Shown: positions 47,819-57,321 of the stretch, piece after piece | How positions within the stretch are numbered: the stretch's first letter is position 1 | How the letters are laid out: every line of letters begins with the position of its first letter | Assembly: GCA_016937995.1 (NCBI GenBank) | Contig: JAFGVM010000016.1 | Span: 62,001-126,000, forward strand | From: Candidatus Delongbacteria bacterium | GTDB lineage: Bacteria; UBA4055 | DNA: 64,000 nt | Direction: 5' to 3' | Notes under the pieces: model-generated | What the model saw: only the letters and a program-made list of their open reading frames with translations | Told to the model about the DNA's origin: nothing | Database searches by the model: none | Translations under genes and position numbers: made by a program

Positions 47819-50800
47819 CTACCAAGTGTAGCTGACGCCAAATCTGTAATGTCTTCTTTCTCCGATATGTGAAGGATCAGCAAATCTTTCAGCATAATTA
47901 ACGTTTTGAGGATTATTATCGTAATACTCCTCACTTCTTGCCCACCAGCTTCCGGTATCTGCCCATACTTCCTCAACATTGATCTTGTTGAAGATGTTAT
48001 AAACATTAAATTCAAGCTTAAGGTTTCCGTAAGAAACATTGTTCTCACCGGTAAACGCGAAAGTTTTACTGAATTTAATATCAGTACTTGAAGTCCAAGG
48101 CAATCTTTCAGAGTTCGTTTCGATATCCTCTTCAGCTACTTCATAGTGGTAATATTCCACACTTGGAGTAAAAGGAGTACCGCTTCCGAAACTTGTGTTC
48201 ATACCAAGGGTCCAGTTATCAGTGTATGGAAGATTGAAAAGGGTCTCTCCCTTTCCGTAAACAAGAGTGAAGTAAGTTGACAATGAATGTCTTTCATCCC
48301 AGATCAACGGGAATTCTTTTACTTCAAGCTCTTCATCGTCCATATTTGACTCTTCGTCAGATGATTTACCATAAGCATAAGATAATGTATAAGAAAGACC
48401 CCATAGGTAATGATCTCTCAAACTTCTGTCTACCGAGATCTCAACACCTCTTGACTTACCGTAATCGGAGTTGTAGTAAACTGTTGCATCTGTTACACCG
48501 TATTCGTAAGTTTTTGTATTGATCATGTCGTAAATGTCTTTAAAATAACCGGTTACATCTATAAGGTAAGAACCCAACTCGTTCACAACACCCAGTTCAT
48601 ACTGAACATTTCTTTGGTAACCAAGGTTCATATTACCGAATAATGGATCAGCACCAACAGAGGTATTAGGTGCAAATACCTGGGTATAAGTTGGTTTTTG
48701 GTATAAATGCCCGTAAGAGAAAAATAGTTTTGATGTTTCTGAAATAGAGTGTGAAATTCCAAATCTAGGACTTATTGCAAATATCGTAGGTTCTAATTCT
48801 TCCTCATAACCGAATGCCTGTGCATCATACTGCTCTTCATAGTAATCTATCGCATCCTGATCAAGAGTTCTCATATCAAGTCTGATACCCGCATTAACAA
48901 CAAGGTCTTCAAACTCCATTTTATCCTGAACGTACATCGAGAATTCAGTTGGAGAATATGCATAAGAAGTTTTCTCTTCACCGTTATACGGATAAGGATC
49001 CCCCTCTAAGAACTGACTTGTAGCTTCGAAGTAATTGATGTAAGGGTTGACGATACTGTAATAATCAAGGTTGTTCAACGAAAGCTCAAAACCTGTCTTG
49101 ATCATGTGGAACTTATTGATCTGGTTCGTATAGTTACCTTTGAACTTCAATACTGTATTGTCGAACTTTTGGTAAGTTATCCCGTCAAGATAGTAATCCG
49201 GCAACAGGAATCCTGCATTTGTATTCCAAGCACCATCATAGTTATAGTCAGAAAAAGATTCTCCATCGTCGTATAGACCATTCGGTGTATCATATGTATC
49301 GTTATCATTAAAATCTTCCCAGGTCGAATAAGAATCCATAACAAGATCTTTATAGTTTGGAATACCCTGATACATATCTTCAGGAGCTCTGTATACCGAG
49401 TATGAACCCACATATTCCACATAGCCACAACCAGGAATGTTGGAAGGAGCATGACCGGGAGTCCAGCCAAGGTTACTGTAATCGGTATCTGAACCTGATT
49501 GTCTCCAGCTTGAATAAGCCTCGAACTCATCAAATCTGTTGTTCCAAGGTCCGTCATAAACATCATTGAACCTTGGGATTGTCTGCTCAACTGATCCCAG
49601 AGAAGACCTTAGATCAGCATATTTTTCTGCAGGATAAGTGATCCTGATCTTCCAGTCCTCGACTTCGAAAGAAACCGGGTTATCGTTAATATCAAAACCA
49701 TTATAAGTTCTTGTTACTTTCCAAGTTAGTGTATCTGCCTCGTAGAACTGGCTATTAGCATGATAATCGACCTCACCCCAGAAGTCAGGGACAGTTGTAG
49801 TGTTGTCGGTCATAAGACTGTCGTCACTTACTCTTTTTGTCTGAATTACAAATTCTGATATTTGACCTTCATCCCATACATCATTCGCAAGTAGCTGTAT
49901 TTTATATTGTGTTCCGGTGTAGATCAATCTTTTATGATCCACGAAAGGTTCACCTGTATCAAGGAATCTGTCTCCGTCAACAAAGTGCTCATAAGAACCG
50001 ATCTGTTCATCATCACTGTAAATAAACTGATCATAGTGACCGCTTAAGTTCTCATCAATATAACCCTCGACAACCGAGCTATTATATATCTGGTCAGTCA
50101 CAGGATTTCCTAAAGCATCAATTGCAAATCCGGTATAAGTTTTTCCGGTATCCCAGTAATCCCATGCATTGTTATCGTTGGAATCATACAGATAGTCACC
50201 ATCGTATTGTCCATTACCGTTGGCATCCACGTAAGTCTCAAGTGCTCCACCATCCTGCTCCTGACCGTTATCCCAGTTTCCATCTTGGTCGAGATCTGTG
50301 AAATACTCCCTGTCAAAGAAACCGTTTTGGTTATTATCAACATAACCCTCTGCATCACCACCATCACGCTTAAAATTTCTAATAAGATCGTCTCTCATAA
50401 ATGAGAAATTATCAAGATCAACTGTGAAAACAAACTCGTCAGGTAATTTACCGCCTGGAAGTCTTTCAAAATCCCTGTTATAGTAAGAGAAAATGAAATC
50501 GTAATAACTCTGTTGGCTAAGTGTATGCTTAAAGTTCACGTTGAACACAGTTACGTCAGTTATAAGCTCATCAGCTGTTTGAGGAGTATATCTGTACAAC
50601 CAGCTGAAATTATAATCATGTGTTCTGGATTTTGTGTACGATGCACTTAGGTTCATCATTGGAGTTATCTGATATGCGGATTTAAGTATGATATTAAAAT
50701 TGTTCTGTCTTTTCTGAGCTATCTCAAATCCGAAATTTGTTAGATCATAATCACCATATTCGTAATAATCACCTTCTGGATCACCAAGTTCTCTGTAAGT

Positions 50801-51664
50801 GTTTCCAAAACCGTTCTGAGTAGTAAAATCTGAAGCTATATAATAAGTCGGCTTTTCACTCATACCAGGAATAGGTATCGGACCGCTTAGACTGAACTCA
50901 CCTCTTGTATAATCAAGTCTGCTGTCACCAAGGAAAGTATCCGTAGTATATTTTGCATGTCCTGAAGTTTTTTCCTGATCACCGATCTTCATTACAATGT
51001 TAACACTTCCTGAAAGTGCATCACCGTATTCCGCATCAGGAATACCTTTTTGTATATTGAATGATTCAACGTTTGCAAAGTTAATAGAAACCGGAGCATC
51101 TTTGGCACCGGTAGGGTCACCAACAGAAATACCATCGATAACGTAGTTAACCTCACCTGATCTACCACCCCTGAAGTGAAGTTCACCGTCAGCGTCTTTT
51201 TTGATACCGGCCTGGCTGCTTAAAACATCTCCAACCTCTGTAACGGCCTGAGTTTCCATTGTTCCCATATCAACGCTTCTGACGGAGGTCGTAACGTCCA
51301 TTTCCACTTTTTCTTCCTGAAATACTTCGATCTCAAGCTCTTTAATTTCAATTGCTTCTGAAATTAATTTAAAATTTTGTGAAGTTGTTAAACCTACTCT
51401 TACCTTCACATTTGAATAAGTTTTCGGGGAGTAACCGATGTACTCACATTTCAATTCGTAAGTTCCGGCTCTGACACCGATGATGTAGTAATAACCATCC
51501 TCATCCGTTTCAGCACCCCACGTTTTACCTACTACCATGATATTAGCACCTTCTAACGGCTCACCATTCTCATCAGTTACAATACCTTTGATCTTTCCGG
51601 TAGTTCCAGAGAACAGAATCGAGGAGAAGAGTGCGATCATCAAAATGACGATACTTCTTTTCAT
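47819..51664 (-). CDS. TonB-dependent receptor with carboxypeptidase-regulatory-like N-terminal domain
   Basis: From the ATG at 51664 (MKRSIVILMIALFSS) this 1281-residue outer-membrane protein has a signal peptide, then a CarboxypepD_reg-like domain (GKIKGIVTDENGEPLEGANI...IGYSPKTYSNVKVRV, about 23-110), a plug (about 125-230, with GGRSGEVNYVIDGISVGDPT) and a large barrel. In the first long loops (about 425-510 and 810-850) there are Asp/Asn/Gly-rich calcium-type loops such as DNNQNGFFDREYF, DANGNGQYDGDYLY. GGAG lies 7 bases before this ATG, whereas the ATG at 51676 overlaps that site. It opens the five-gene operon; the ligand is unknown, and no glycan enzymes lie nearby to suggest one. Confidence 0.93.
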   Translation of the reverse strand: MKRSIVILMIALFSSILFSGTTGKIKGIVTDENGEPLEGANIMVVGKTWGAETDEDGYYYIIGVRAGTYELKCEYIGYSPKTYSNVKVRVGLTTSQNFKLISEAIEIKELEIEVFQEEKVEMDVTTSVRSVDMGTMETQAVTEVGDVLSSQAGIKKDADGELHFRGGRSGEVNYVIDGISVGDPTGAKDAPVSINFANVESFNIQKGIPDAEYGDALSGSVNIVMKIGDQEKTSGHAKYTTDTFLGDSRLDYTRGEFSLSGPIPIPGMSEKPTYYIASDFTTQNGFGNTYRELGDPEGDYYEYGDYDLTNFGFEIAQKRQNNFNIILKSAYQITPMMNLSASYTKSRTHDYNFSWLYRYTPQTADELITDVTVFNVNFKHTLSQQSYYDFIFSYYNRDFERLPGGKLPDEFVFTVDLDNFSFMRDDLIRNFKRDGGDAEGYVDNNQNGFFDREYFTDLDQDGNWDNGQEQDGGALETYVDANGNGQYDGDYLYDSNDNNAWDYWDTGKTYTGFAIDALGNPVTDQIYNSSVVEGYIDENLSGHYDQFIYSDDEQIGSYEHFVDGDRFLDTGEPFVDHKRLIYTGTQYKIQLLANDVWDEGQISEFVIQTKRVSDDSLMTDNTTTVPDFWGEVDYHANSQFYEADTLTWKVTRTYNGFDINDNPVSFEVEDWKIRITYPAEKYADLRSSLGSVEQTIPRFNDVYDGPWNNRFDEFEAYSSWRQSGSDTDYSNLGWTPGHAPSNIPGCGYVEYVGSYSVYRAPEDMYQGIPNYKDLVMDSYSTWEDFNDNDTYDTPNGLYDDGESFSDYNYDGAWNTNAGFLLPDYYLDGITYQKFDNTVLKFKGNYTNQINKFHMIKTGFELSLNNLDYYSIVNPYINYFEATSQFLEGDPYPYNGEEKTSYAYSPTEFSMYVQDKMEFEDLVVNAGIRLDMRTLDQDAIDYYEEQYDAQAFGYEEELEPTIFAISPRFGISHSISETSKLFFSYGHLYQKPTYTQVFAPNTSVGADPLFGNMNLGYQRNVQYELGVVNELGSYLIDVTGYFKDIYDMINTKTYEYGVTDATVYYNSDYGKSRGVEISVDRSLRDHYLWGLSYTLSYAYGKSSDEESNMDDEELEVKEFPLIWDERHSLSTYFTLVYGKGETLFNLPYTDNWTLGMNTSFGSGTPFTPSVEYYHYEVAEEDIETNSERLPWTSSTDIKFSKTFAFTGENNVSYGNLKLEFNVYNIFNKINVEEVWADTGSWWARSEEYYDNNPQNVNYAERFADPSHIGERRHYRFGVSYTW

Positions 51665-51739
51665 AGTTGGCTCCATTGTTTATTAATTAAGTCTTTATTT
51701 TTTTAATAATAACCCTGCCTTCGTGTCAAGGTCTGTGAT

Positions 51740-51768
51740 AATATAGTGTTATGAAAATAAAATTGCAA
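51740..51768 (-). promoter_or_regulatory. Promoter of the TonB receptor operon
   Basis: Minus strand: TTGCAA (51768-51763), 17 bases, TATATT (51745-51740). The predicted leader is about 65 bases, with GGAG before the ATG at 51664. A second TTGACA lies closer to the gene and may form an alternative promoter. Confidence 0.65.
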
Positions 51769-52000
51769 ACTAAAAACAAATTTATTTCAATGAATTTACA
51801 CGCTTTTTAATCCCTGTACAGACGATTTTTATGAACATTCTACAGTGAACCTATCGTGTTATTATATCACAATATACGGCATGAGCTAATTATTTCAAAT
51901 GTTCTTTATCATATCCATACCTGTTTTTCCCGGTAAATTTTTTTTTAATTTTTTTTTTCAGGTGAATGAACTTTTTTTTGATACCGAGTAGTTAAGTTCG
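51769..52000. other. Divergent intergenic region, no gene seen
   Basis: This AT-rich stretch separates the divergent TonB-operon and SH3-like genes. Apart from flanking promoters it shows only T-rich runs and no open frame, hairpin or repeat that I can support. Regulatory sites may be present but are not recognisable by eye. Confidence 0.6.
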
Positions 52001-52029
52001 TTGACATTAGTTCATAAAAGAAGTAAATT
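52001..52029 (+). promoter_or_regulatory. Promoter of the SH3-like protein gene
   Basis: TTGACA (52001-52006), 17 bases, TAAATT (52024-52029), about 35 bases before the ATG at 52067, with CAGGAG as ribosome-binding site. Confidence 0.65.
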
Positions 52030-52066
52030 TTTCTTTTAATTTCACAAAATTTCTCAGGAGCTTTAG

Positions 52067-53296
52067 ATGCTGTCATCAAAAAATTTATCATCGGTAAGAT
52101 TTTACCTGTTCATCCTTTTAATGATCACAAATATTTTTTCTCAGGAGACCGGAATCGTTAAATCCCTCGTTGACAGCAAGACCGGCATCACATTCAACAC
52201 CTTCCGGAGTGATTCTACTGAAACTGTATTTTATGAAGTTAAAATAGACGGAGGACTTGTTTATGATTCTCCGAAAAATAATGCAGAGCTTGTATATTCA
52301 ATGGACAAAAACTCTATCGTCGAATTTCTAGAGGTAGGACCAAAGAAAAATTTTGTTAAGATAAGGCTTGTGGACACTCCCGGAAATTTTGTAGAAGGCT
52401 GGGTAAGGAATAATACTTTATCAAAAACAAAGCTCTACGGCAGGTCATTTATAGCATTTTCTAAAGAAAGTGGTGAAAAAAAAATGATCGAAAAATTATT
52501 CAATCCCAACTGGATCAACATGACCGGGCAGAAACTATACTTTGGAGAAAATTTACAGGAAAATGCCTGCATCATAATGAACAAAGGAGATGTTGTTTAT
52601 ATAGATTCACTGGCAAATGGAATTGCAAAAGTAAAATATTTAAAGAGTGGCGGAGTTTACTCGACCGGCTATATAAAAACAGAAGCTTTATCTTCACTTG
52701 CTGTCATCGACAGTTCAAGAACAGATTTTGATGATCTGTATAATATGATAGATCCACTGGTGTTAGCTCATGACCTGAATAAAAGCGGCTTTATCTCTTT
52801 CACCGGAATGATTATCTCTGATGAGATCCAAAAAAGCATAAATGAAGATAAGATATGCAGAGAGGTCGGCCAGGACTCGCTTATGTATAAATTCACCTAC
52901 AGTGAGAATGTAAACGACATAAAAAAAATATTCATCCGAAAATCAGATAAACCTGAACTACGTTACGCAATGTACAGGATCCTGCCTGATGAAAATATTA
53001 TAACCAGAGCTGACACGATAAAATGTAAAGTTATTGAAATAGTACATACTCCGAAAAGCGCATCAATATCATTGAAGAACATTGAAGAGACAGAGATCAC
53101 AAATGAGATCTCGAAGTTCTATGTTCATCATTTGGATAATTTTGATATGGATATTGTTTTTCAGAAAGAAACAAATGAATATTTCTGGGCATATAAAAAG
53201 GATCTAGCCACAGGGGAATATCTGGAGAAAAATTATAAGCCTACCAAGGTTGTCAAAAGAGTAACCGCTTTTAAAAAATACGATCTTGAAAAATAG
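52067..53296 (+). CDS. Exported protein with SH3-like repeats
   Basis: The 409-residue protein has a signal peptide (VRFYLFILLMITNIFSQ). Two SH3-like beta units can be traced: about 58-115 (GGLVYDSPKNNAELVYSMDK...VKIRLVDTPGNFVEGWVRNN) and about 150-205 (GQKLYFGENLQENACIIMNK...IAKVKYLKSGGVYSTGYIKT), each with the GW/GY near the end typical of bacterial SH3 domains that bind cell-wall peptides or proteins. The last half has no motif I recognise. It is convergent with the ABC-2/CPBP gene, with only 2 bases between the stop codons. Confidence 0.75.
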   Translation: MLSSKNLSSVRFYLFILLMITNIFSQETGIVKSLVDSKTGITFNTFRSDSTETVFYEVKIDGGLVYDSPKNNAELVYSMDKNSIVEFLEVGPKKNFVKIRLVDTPGNFVEGWVRNNTLSKTKLYGRSFIAFSKESGEKKMIEKLFNPNWINMTGQKLYFGENLQENACIIMNKGDVVYIDSLANGIAKVKYLKSGGVYSTGYIKTEALSSLAVIDSSRTDFDDLYNMIDPLVLAHDLNKSGFISFTGMIISDEIQKSINEDKICREVGQDSLMYKFTYSENVNDIKKIFIRKSDKPELRYAMYRILPDENIITRADTIKCKVIEIVHTPKSASISLKNIEETEITNEISKFYVHHLDNFDMDIVFQKETNEYFWAYKKDLATGEYLEKNYKPTKVVKRVTAFKKYDLEK

Positions 53297-53298
53297 GA

Positions 53299-55233
53299 TC
53301 ATTCCTTTTTAAAGATATTTCCGTTAATGATCAATACGGTCAATACCAGAATGACAACTGATGATCCATACATCATCCAGTCAGTCTCCAGAAAACTTAC
53401 TGTGCTCTCATCTATCGTCTTGTCATCTATCATTTTCATGACCGATATTGAATAAGCATTATTTACAAAATGGAAAACAATTGCCGGAATTATAGATCCT
53501 GACCTTAGAGTGATCATTGTCAATAAAACACCAAGTAATGCCGTTTCTAAAAGTGTAAATACGTTCAAATGCATAATGCCGAACATCAATCCTACGATCA
53601 CAGATACTTTTAACAATGAGTATTTTTTCTCCAGCATATACAGAAATATACCTCTGAAAGTAAATTCCTCAAACAGAGCGGGTAAAACTGATATTACAGC
53701 TAATAATTGCCAGTAATTAAGATCTCCCAATCCGGTTTGGAGCAGATCTGAACTCTCAATTATCCTCGGTATCGGGAAAAAGTAAAAGAATCCGTCTTTA
53801 ACTATTGAAATAGGGTATCTTGCAAATAAGCCAAAGAACAATGCTATCAGAAGATAAACAGGATTGAATTTCCTGATCTTCAGTATTTTAAAATAATCTC
53901 CGCCGTTCTTTCTGACCATCAAAACTATGAAAACTCCAAGAATACCTGCCTGGGAATAGATTAAACCTGATACAATATCTTTTCCCTGAAGATATCCTCC
54001 AAGAAGCATATATCCCACCACCAGGATAGCGAATAAAGTAAACACCATTGCAGGTGAATATGTATTTTCCGAGTCTTTCAGGTTTGAATCCGTTTTTAAA
54101 ATAGCTTCGCTGTTGAGGTAAGATGAACTCAGGTTTATGAAAAAGACTGAATAGGCAAGATTGGCTGCGATCACGATCATGCTGTCAAGCATTACAAATT
54201 TATCTACAAGAACTGATTTAATAATACCTGCGGAATTAATTATTGGAATAAAAAGCAAACCTCTTTTTATTTCTACACCTTCGAAAGTACCCAACAATGT
54301 TAGCAGTAAATATACGATCATGATCGGCATGAAAAGTAATTGGCCGGCAGTTGATGATTTTATTTTGCATGAGATAAATACTGATATTGAAGCTATCAGA
54401 GTAGTGACAGAAATTACCAGCAGTAACAATAGAACAATATTGCCTGAATTAAAAGATATTCCAAAGTTGAATACACCGGTGAAATGCCCGTACACCATGA
54501 AAGAGATCATTTCAAGAAATGACATCAGTATCCCTGCTAAGAATATAATACCGAGTTTTCCGTAGATTATATCGCGTCTGTCGACTCCGCTTGCCAGAAG
54601 CGATTCAAGAGTATTATTATCTTTTTCTCCAAGGATAACATAGTTGGATATCATAAATGTTCCGACCATAAGTATCAGTATCAGTGACACCGGTAACATT
54701 ACAGAATGCTTTGAATTTTGCATCTCCTCTATGGTGGAAGTATTGAATTCATCAAACTTTTTTGACACCTCATATTCACTGACCCCGATACTCTGATATC
54801 TTTCTGATCTGATGCTGTCCCTGAGAGCGTATATCTTTCCTGATATTTGCTTTGCTTTTATGCTGTTCTTATCATTTTTTGCTGAATAATGGATCTTGAA
54901 AGTTGCGAAACCGGTCGAATCTCTTTCAATATTTATCGCTGCAGTATATTCTTTCAGTAATGAATCCAGATCTCCGAGCTTTTCAACATACTCAACTACT
55001 AAAGTTGTGTCCTGGGCATCATTAAATTGTGAAAGAACTTCTTCTGCAAGAGAATCCCTTTCCACCAGAACTGTTGCTTTCCTTTCATATATTTTCTCAA
55101 GTTGTGAACTTACGACTTTTGATAGAACTCCGTTAAGCAGCGGAAATGCTATCAATGGTAAAATAAAAACGAAGAATATCGTTTTTTTATCTCTTAGGAG
55201 TTGTTTAGCTTCGAATTTAAAGATCTTTTTCAT
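53299..55233 (-). CDS. ABC-2 type permease fused to CPBP intramembrane protease
   Basis: The 644-residue membrane protein has a NatB-like ABC-2 permease in its first part: an N-terminal membrane helix (FFVFILPLIAFPLLNGVLS), a periplasmic domain (about 45-180), then the helix bundle with SNYVILGEKDNNTLESLLAS. The C-terminal part (about 440-644) is a CPBP (CAAX-like) protease with EEFTFRG (E522, E523, R527), FGIMHLN (H555) and FHFVNN (H588), the metal-binding motifs. No ATPase gene lies next to it, so the partner must be encoded elsewhere. The promoter is so near the ATG that the message may be leaderless. Confidence 0.9.
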   Translation of the reverse strand: MKKIFKFEAKQLLRDKKTIFFVFILPLIAFPLLNGVLSKVVSSQLEKIYERKATVLVERDSLAEEVLSQFNDAQDTTLVVEYVEKLGDLDSLLKEYTAAINIERDSTGFATFKIHYSAKNDKNSIKAKQISGKIYALRDSIRSERYQSIGVSEYEVSKKFDEFNTSTIEEMQNSKHSVMLPVSLILILMVGTFMISNYVILGEKDNNTLESLLASGVDRRDIIYGKLGIIFLAGILMSFLEMISFMVYGHFTGVFNFGISFNSGNIVLLLLLVISVTTLIASISVFISCKIKSSTAGQLLFMPIMIVYLLLTLLGTFEGVEIKRGLLFIPIINSAGIIKSVLVDKFVMLDSMIVIAANLAYSVFFINLSSSYLNSEAILKTDSNLKDSENTYSPAMVFTLFAILVVGYMLLGGYLQGKDIVSGLIYSQAGILGVFIVLMVRKNGGDYFKILKIRKFNPVYLLIALFFGLFARYPISIVKDGFFYFFPIPRIIESSDLLQTGLGDLNYWQLLAVISVLPALFEEFTFRGIFLYMLEKKYSLLKVSVIVGLMFGIMHLNVFTLLETALLGVLLTMITLRSGSIIPAIVFHFVNNAYSISVMKMIDDKTIDESTVSFLETDWMMYGSSVVILVLTVLIINGNIFKKE

Positions 55234-55241
55234 AGAAAAGA

Positions 55242-55270
55242 ATGATAAGCATAAATGAAAAATGTTTCAA
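55242..55270 (-). promoter_or_regulatory. Promoter of the ABC-2/CPBP gene, nearly abutting the start codon
   Basis: Minus strand: TTGAAA (55270-55265), 17 bases, TATCAT (55247-55242). Transcription would begin close to 55235, only about two bases before the ATG (55233-55231), and no ribosome-binding site is visible. Confidence 0.6.
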
Positions 55271-55454
55271 GGACATTATTTTGTTTATTTGCAAATTGCT
55301 GGACATTGGATTTTCGTAGAGTAACAGATTCCTGCGTTCACTACGGATCACTGACCGTTTTATTTTGCTTTAATAAGAAATAAATATAGATATTCACTTC
55401 TTTGTTTTTTATATTTTCATGACACTAATGCTTAGTATAAATTCGGGAAAACAG

Positions 55455-56756
55455 ATGGAAAACTACATATTCATATCAAGTATACTCACACTTATCATAG
55501 CTGTAATAATTCTGATGAAAACTTCAATTGCATCGAAAGATACTGCAATAGATAAACTGATCGAAAAAAACGATTCACTTATAAAAGATGAATTTTCAAG
55601 GAACAGAACTGAGAACGCAACTATTTTTAAACAGAACAGAGAAGAGCAGAATAATTCATTTTCAACTTTTGAAGAAAAACTTGATAAAAACACCAGAGAG
55701 CAGAATGAGCAGCTTAAGATAAAATTTGAAGATCTGATAAATATCCAGAAAGAACTTAACAAAACAGTAGAAGAAAAAACCGAAAAGATCAGAGAGTCGG
55801 TTGAGAACAAGCTTAAAGATATTCAGGAAAACAATACAAAAAAACTCGAAGAAATGAGAGTCACAGTCGATGAAAAACTTCACAAAACTTTGGAAACAAG
55901 GCTCGGTGAATCTTTCAAACTTGTAAGTGACAGACTTGAAAAAGTACAGAAAGGACTTGGAGAAATGCAGTCTCTTGCAAATAACGTTGGTGATCTTCAG
56001 AAAGTACTTACAAATGTAAAGACCCGTGGTATGATGGGTGAATATCAGCTTGAGAATATACTAGAGCAAATACTGACCATTGAGCAGTATGAAAAAAATG
56101 CAGTTACCAAGATCGGCTCTACTCAGAGAGTCGAATTTGCTGTAATACTTCCCGGTAGAAAAGATGATAAGAAAGTTTATCTTCCAATTGATGCCAAATT
56201 CCCTGTGGAAAGTTATATGACATTAAATCAGGCTATTGATGATAATAACTTAGCCGAGATATCTACCGAAAGAAAGAAATTCCAGGATGCTGTGAAAAAA
56301 AGTGCTAAAGATATTTATGAAAAATATATCGACCCTCCAAATACGACTGATTTTGCATTGATGTTTCTTCCAATTGAAGGACTTTTCGCTGAAGTGATGC
56401 GAGTTCCGGGACTTTTTGAGGAGATAAAGAATAAATATAAAGTCATTATGACAGGCCCTACAACCCTATCTGCCCTTTTGAACAGTCTACAGATGGGATT
56501 TAGAACACTTGCCATTGAAAAACGAACAAGTGAAGTCTGGGAAGTTCTTGGTGCAGTGAAAACTGAATTTGGAAAGTTTGGAGATATCCTGTCAAAAACT
56601 AAGAAAAAACTTCAGGAAGCAAGTAACGTAATTGAGACTGCTGATGTAAGAACGAGAGCAATGGAAAGAAAACTTAGAGATGTAGAAGAACTTTCTCAGG
56701 AAAAAACCGATTCATTGCTGGGTGAACAGGAATTGATAGAACATATTGAAATTTAA
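55455..56756 (+). CDS. rmuC: DNA recombination protein RmuC
   Basis: From the ATG at 55455 (MENYIFISSILTLIIAVIIL) the 433-residue protein has an N-terminal membrane helix, a long coiled coil (about 30-180) and the RmuC nuclease-like domain (about 190-410): KTRGMMGEYQLENILEQIL, VEFAVILPGRKDDKKVYLPI, DAKFPVESY and FLPIEGLFAEVMR. RmuC limits inversions at short repeats in E. coli. The in-frame ATG at 55419 has no ribosome-binding site. It ends 16 bases before the 2H phosphodiesterase gene. Confidence 0.94.
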   Translation: MENYIFISSILTLIIAVIILMKTSIASKDTAIDKLIEKNDSLIKDEFSRNRTENATIFKQNREEQNNSFSTFEEKLDKNTREQNEQLKIKFEDLINIQKELNKTVEEKTEKIRESVENKLKDIQENNTKKLEEMRVTVDEKLHKTLETRLGESFKLVSDRLEKVQKGLGEMQSLANNVGDLQKVLTNVKTRGMMGEYQLENILEQILTIEQYEKNAVTKIGSTQRVEFAVILPGRKDDKKVYLPIDAKFPVESYMTLNQAIDDNNLAEISTERKKFQDAVKKSAKDIYEKYIDPPNTTDFALMFLPIEGLFAEVMRVPGLFEEIKNKYKVIMTGPTTLSALLNSLQMGFRTLAIEKRTSEVWEVLGAVKTEFGKFGDILSKTKKKLQEASNVIETADVRTRAMERKLRDVEELSQEKTDSLLGEQELIEHIEI

Positions 56757-56772
56757 CGGATAAAGGGAAAAA

Positions 56773-57321
56773 ATGTCCAAACCGGGAGATGGTGGTTTAT
56801 TTATATTTCTACCTGATGAACTGAGTGAAAAAATCGTTTCATGGCAAAAGAAACTTAATGAGACCGACAAACCGATGCCTAAGCCTCATGTCACTCTGAT
56901 ATATCCTTCTTTCTTTGACCGGTCTGAATGGCCGGAGAACAGAAGGTCTGTGGTCGAATGTATAAAGCAGTTCAAACCCTTTTCATTGGAATTAAACAAG
57001 ATAGATATTTTCAAAGATCCTTACTTTCTATGGGTCGGACCCGGTTACAATGAGCAGAATAGAAAGCTATTTGAAATGAACGAGATGCTCGTTAAAAAAT
57101 TCGAAGATAGAATGACAGGATTAAATCTCGTTCCTTTCACTCCTCATGTATCAGTGGGAACTTATATCTCTGAGAATAAACTGGATAAATCAAAGGCAGA
57201 ACTCACAGAGCTGCTGAAGACCAATACTCTAAGGTTCGATGTGAAAGAAGTATATTACACGGTTCTGGACACAGATTTCAGATGGAAGATCCATGATCTT
57301 ATATCTTTGGGAGTGAAATGA
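56773..57321 (+). CDS. 2H phosphoesterase / 2'-5' RNA ligase family protein
   Basis: The 182-residue cytoplasmic protein carries the two HxT/S motifs of the 2H superfamily, PHVTLIYPSFF (His39) and, near residue 127, PHVSVGTY, about 85 residues apart. Members hydrolyse or ligate cyclic or 2'-5' phosphate bonds in RNA or small nucleotides. It overlaps tsaD by 4 bases (ATGA) and may act on tRNA, but that is inferred only from this neighbour. Confidence 0.9.
   Translation: MSKPGDGGLFIFLPDELSEKIVSWQKKLNETDKPMPKPHVTLIYPSFFDRSEWPENRRSVVECIKQFKPFSLELNKIDIFKDPYFLWVGPGYNEQNRKLFEMNEMLVKKFEDRMTGLNLVPFTPHVSVGTYISENKLDKSKAELTELLKTNTLRFDVKEVYYTVLDTDFRWKIHDLISLGVK

Noticed and set aside
47819-51664. TonB receptor as part of a polysaccharide utilisation locus
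   Set aside because: There is no SusD-like protein, glycoside hydrolase, lyase or sulfatase in the neighbourhood.
51677-52066. Small gene or RNA in the divergent gap
   Set aside because: Only promoters and T-rich runs are visible; nothing supports an RNA or protein.
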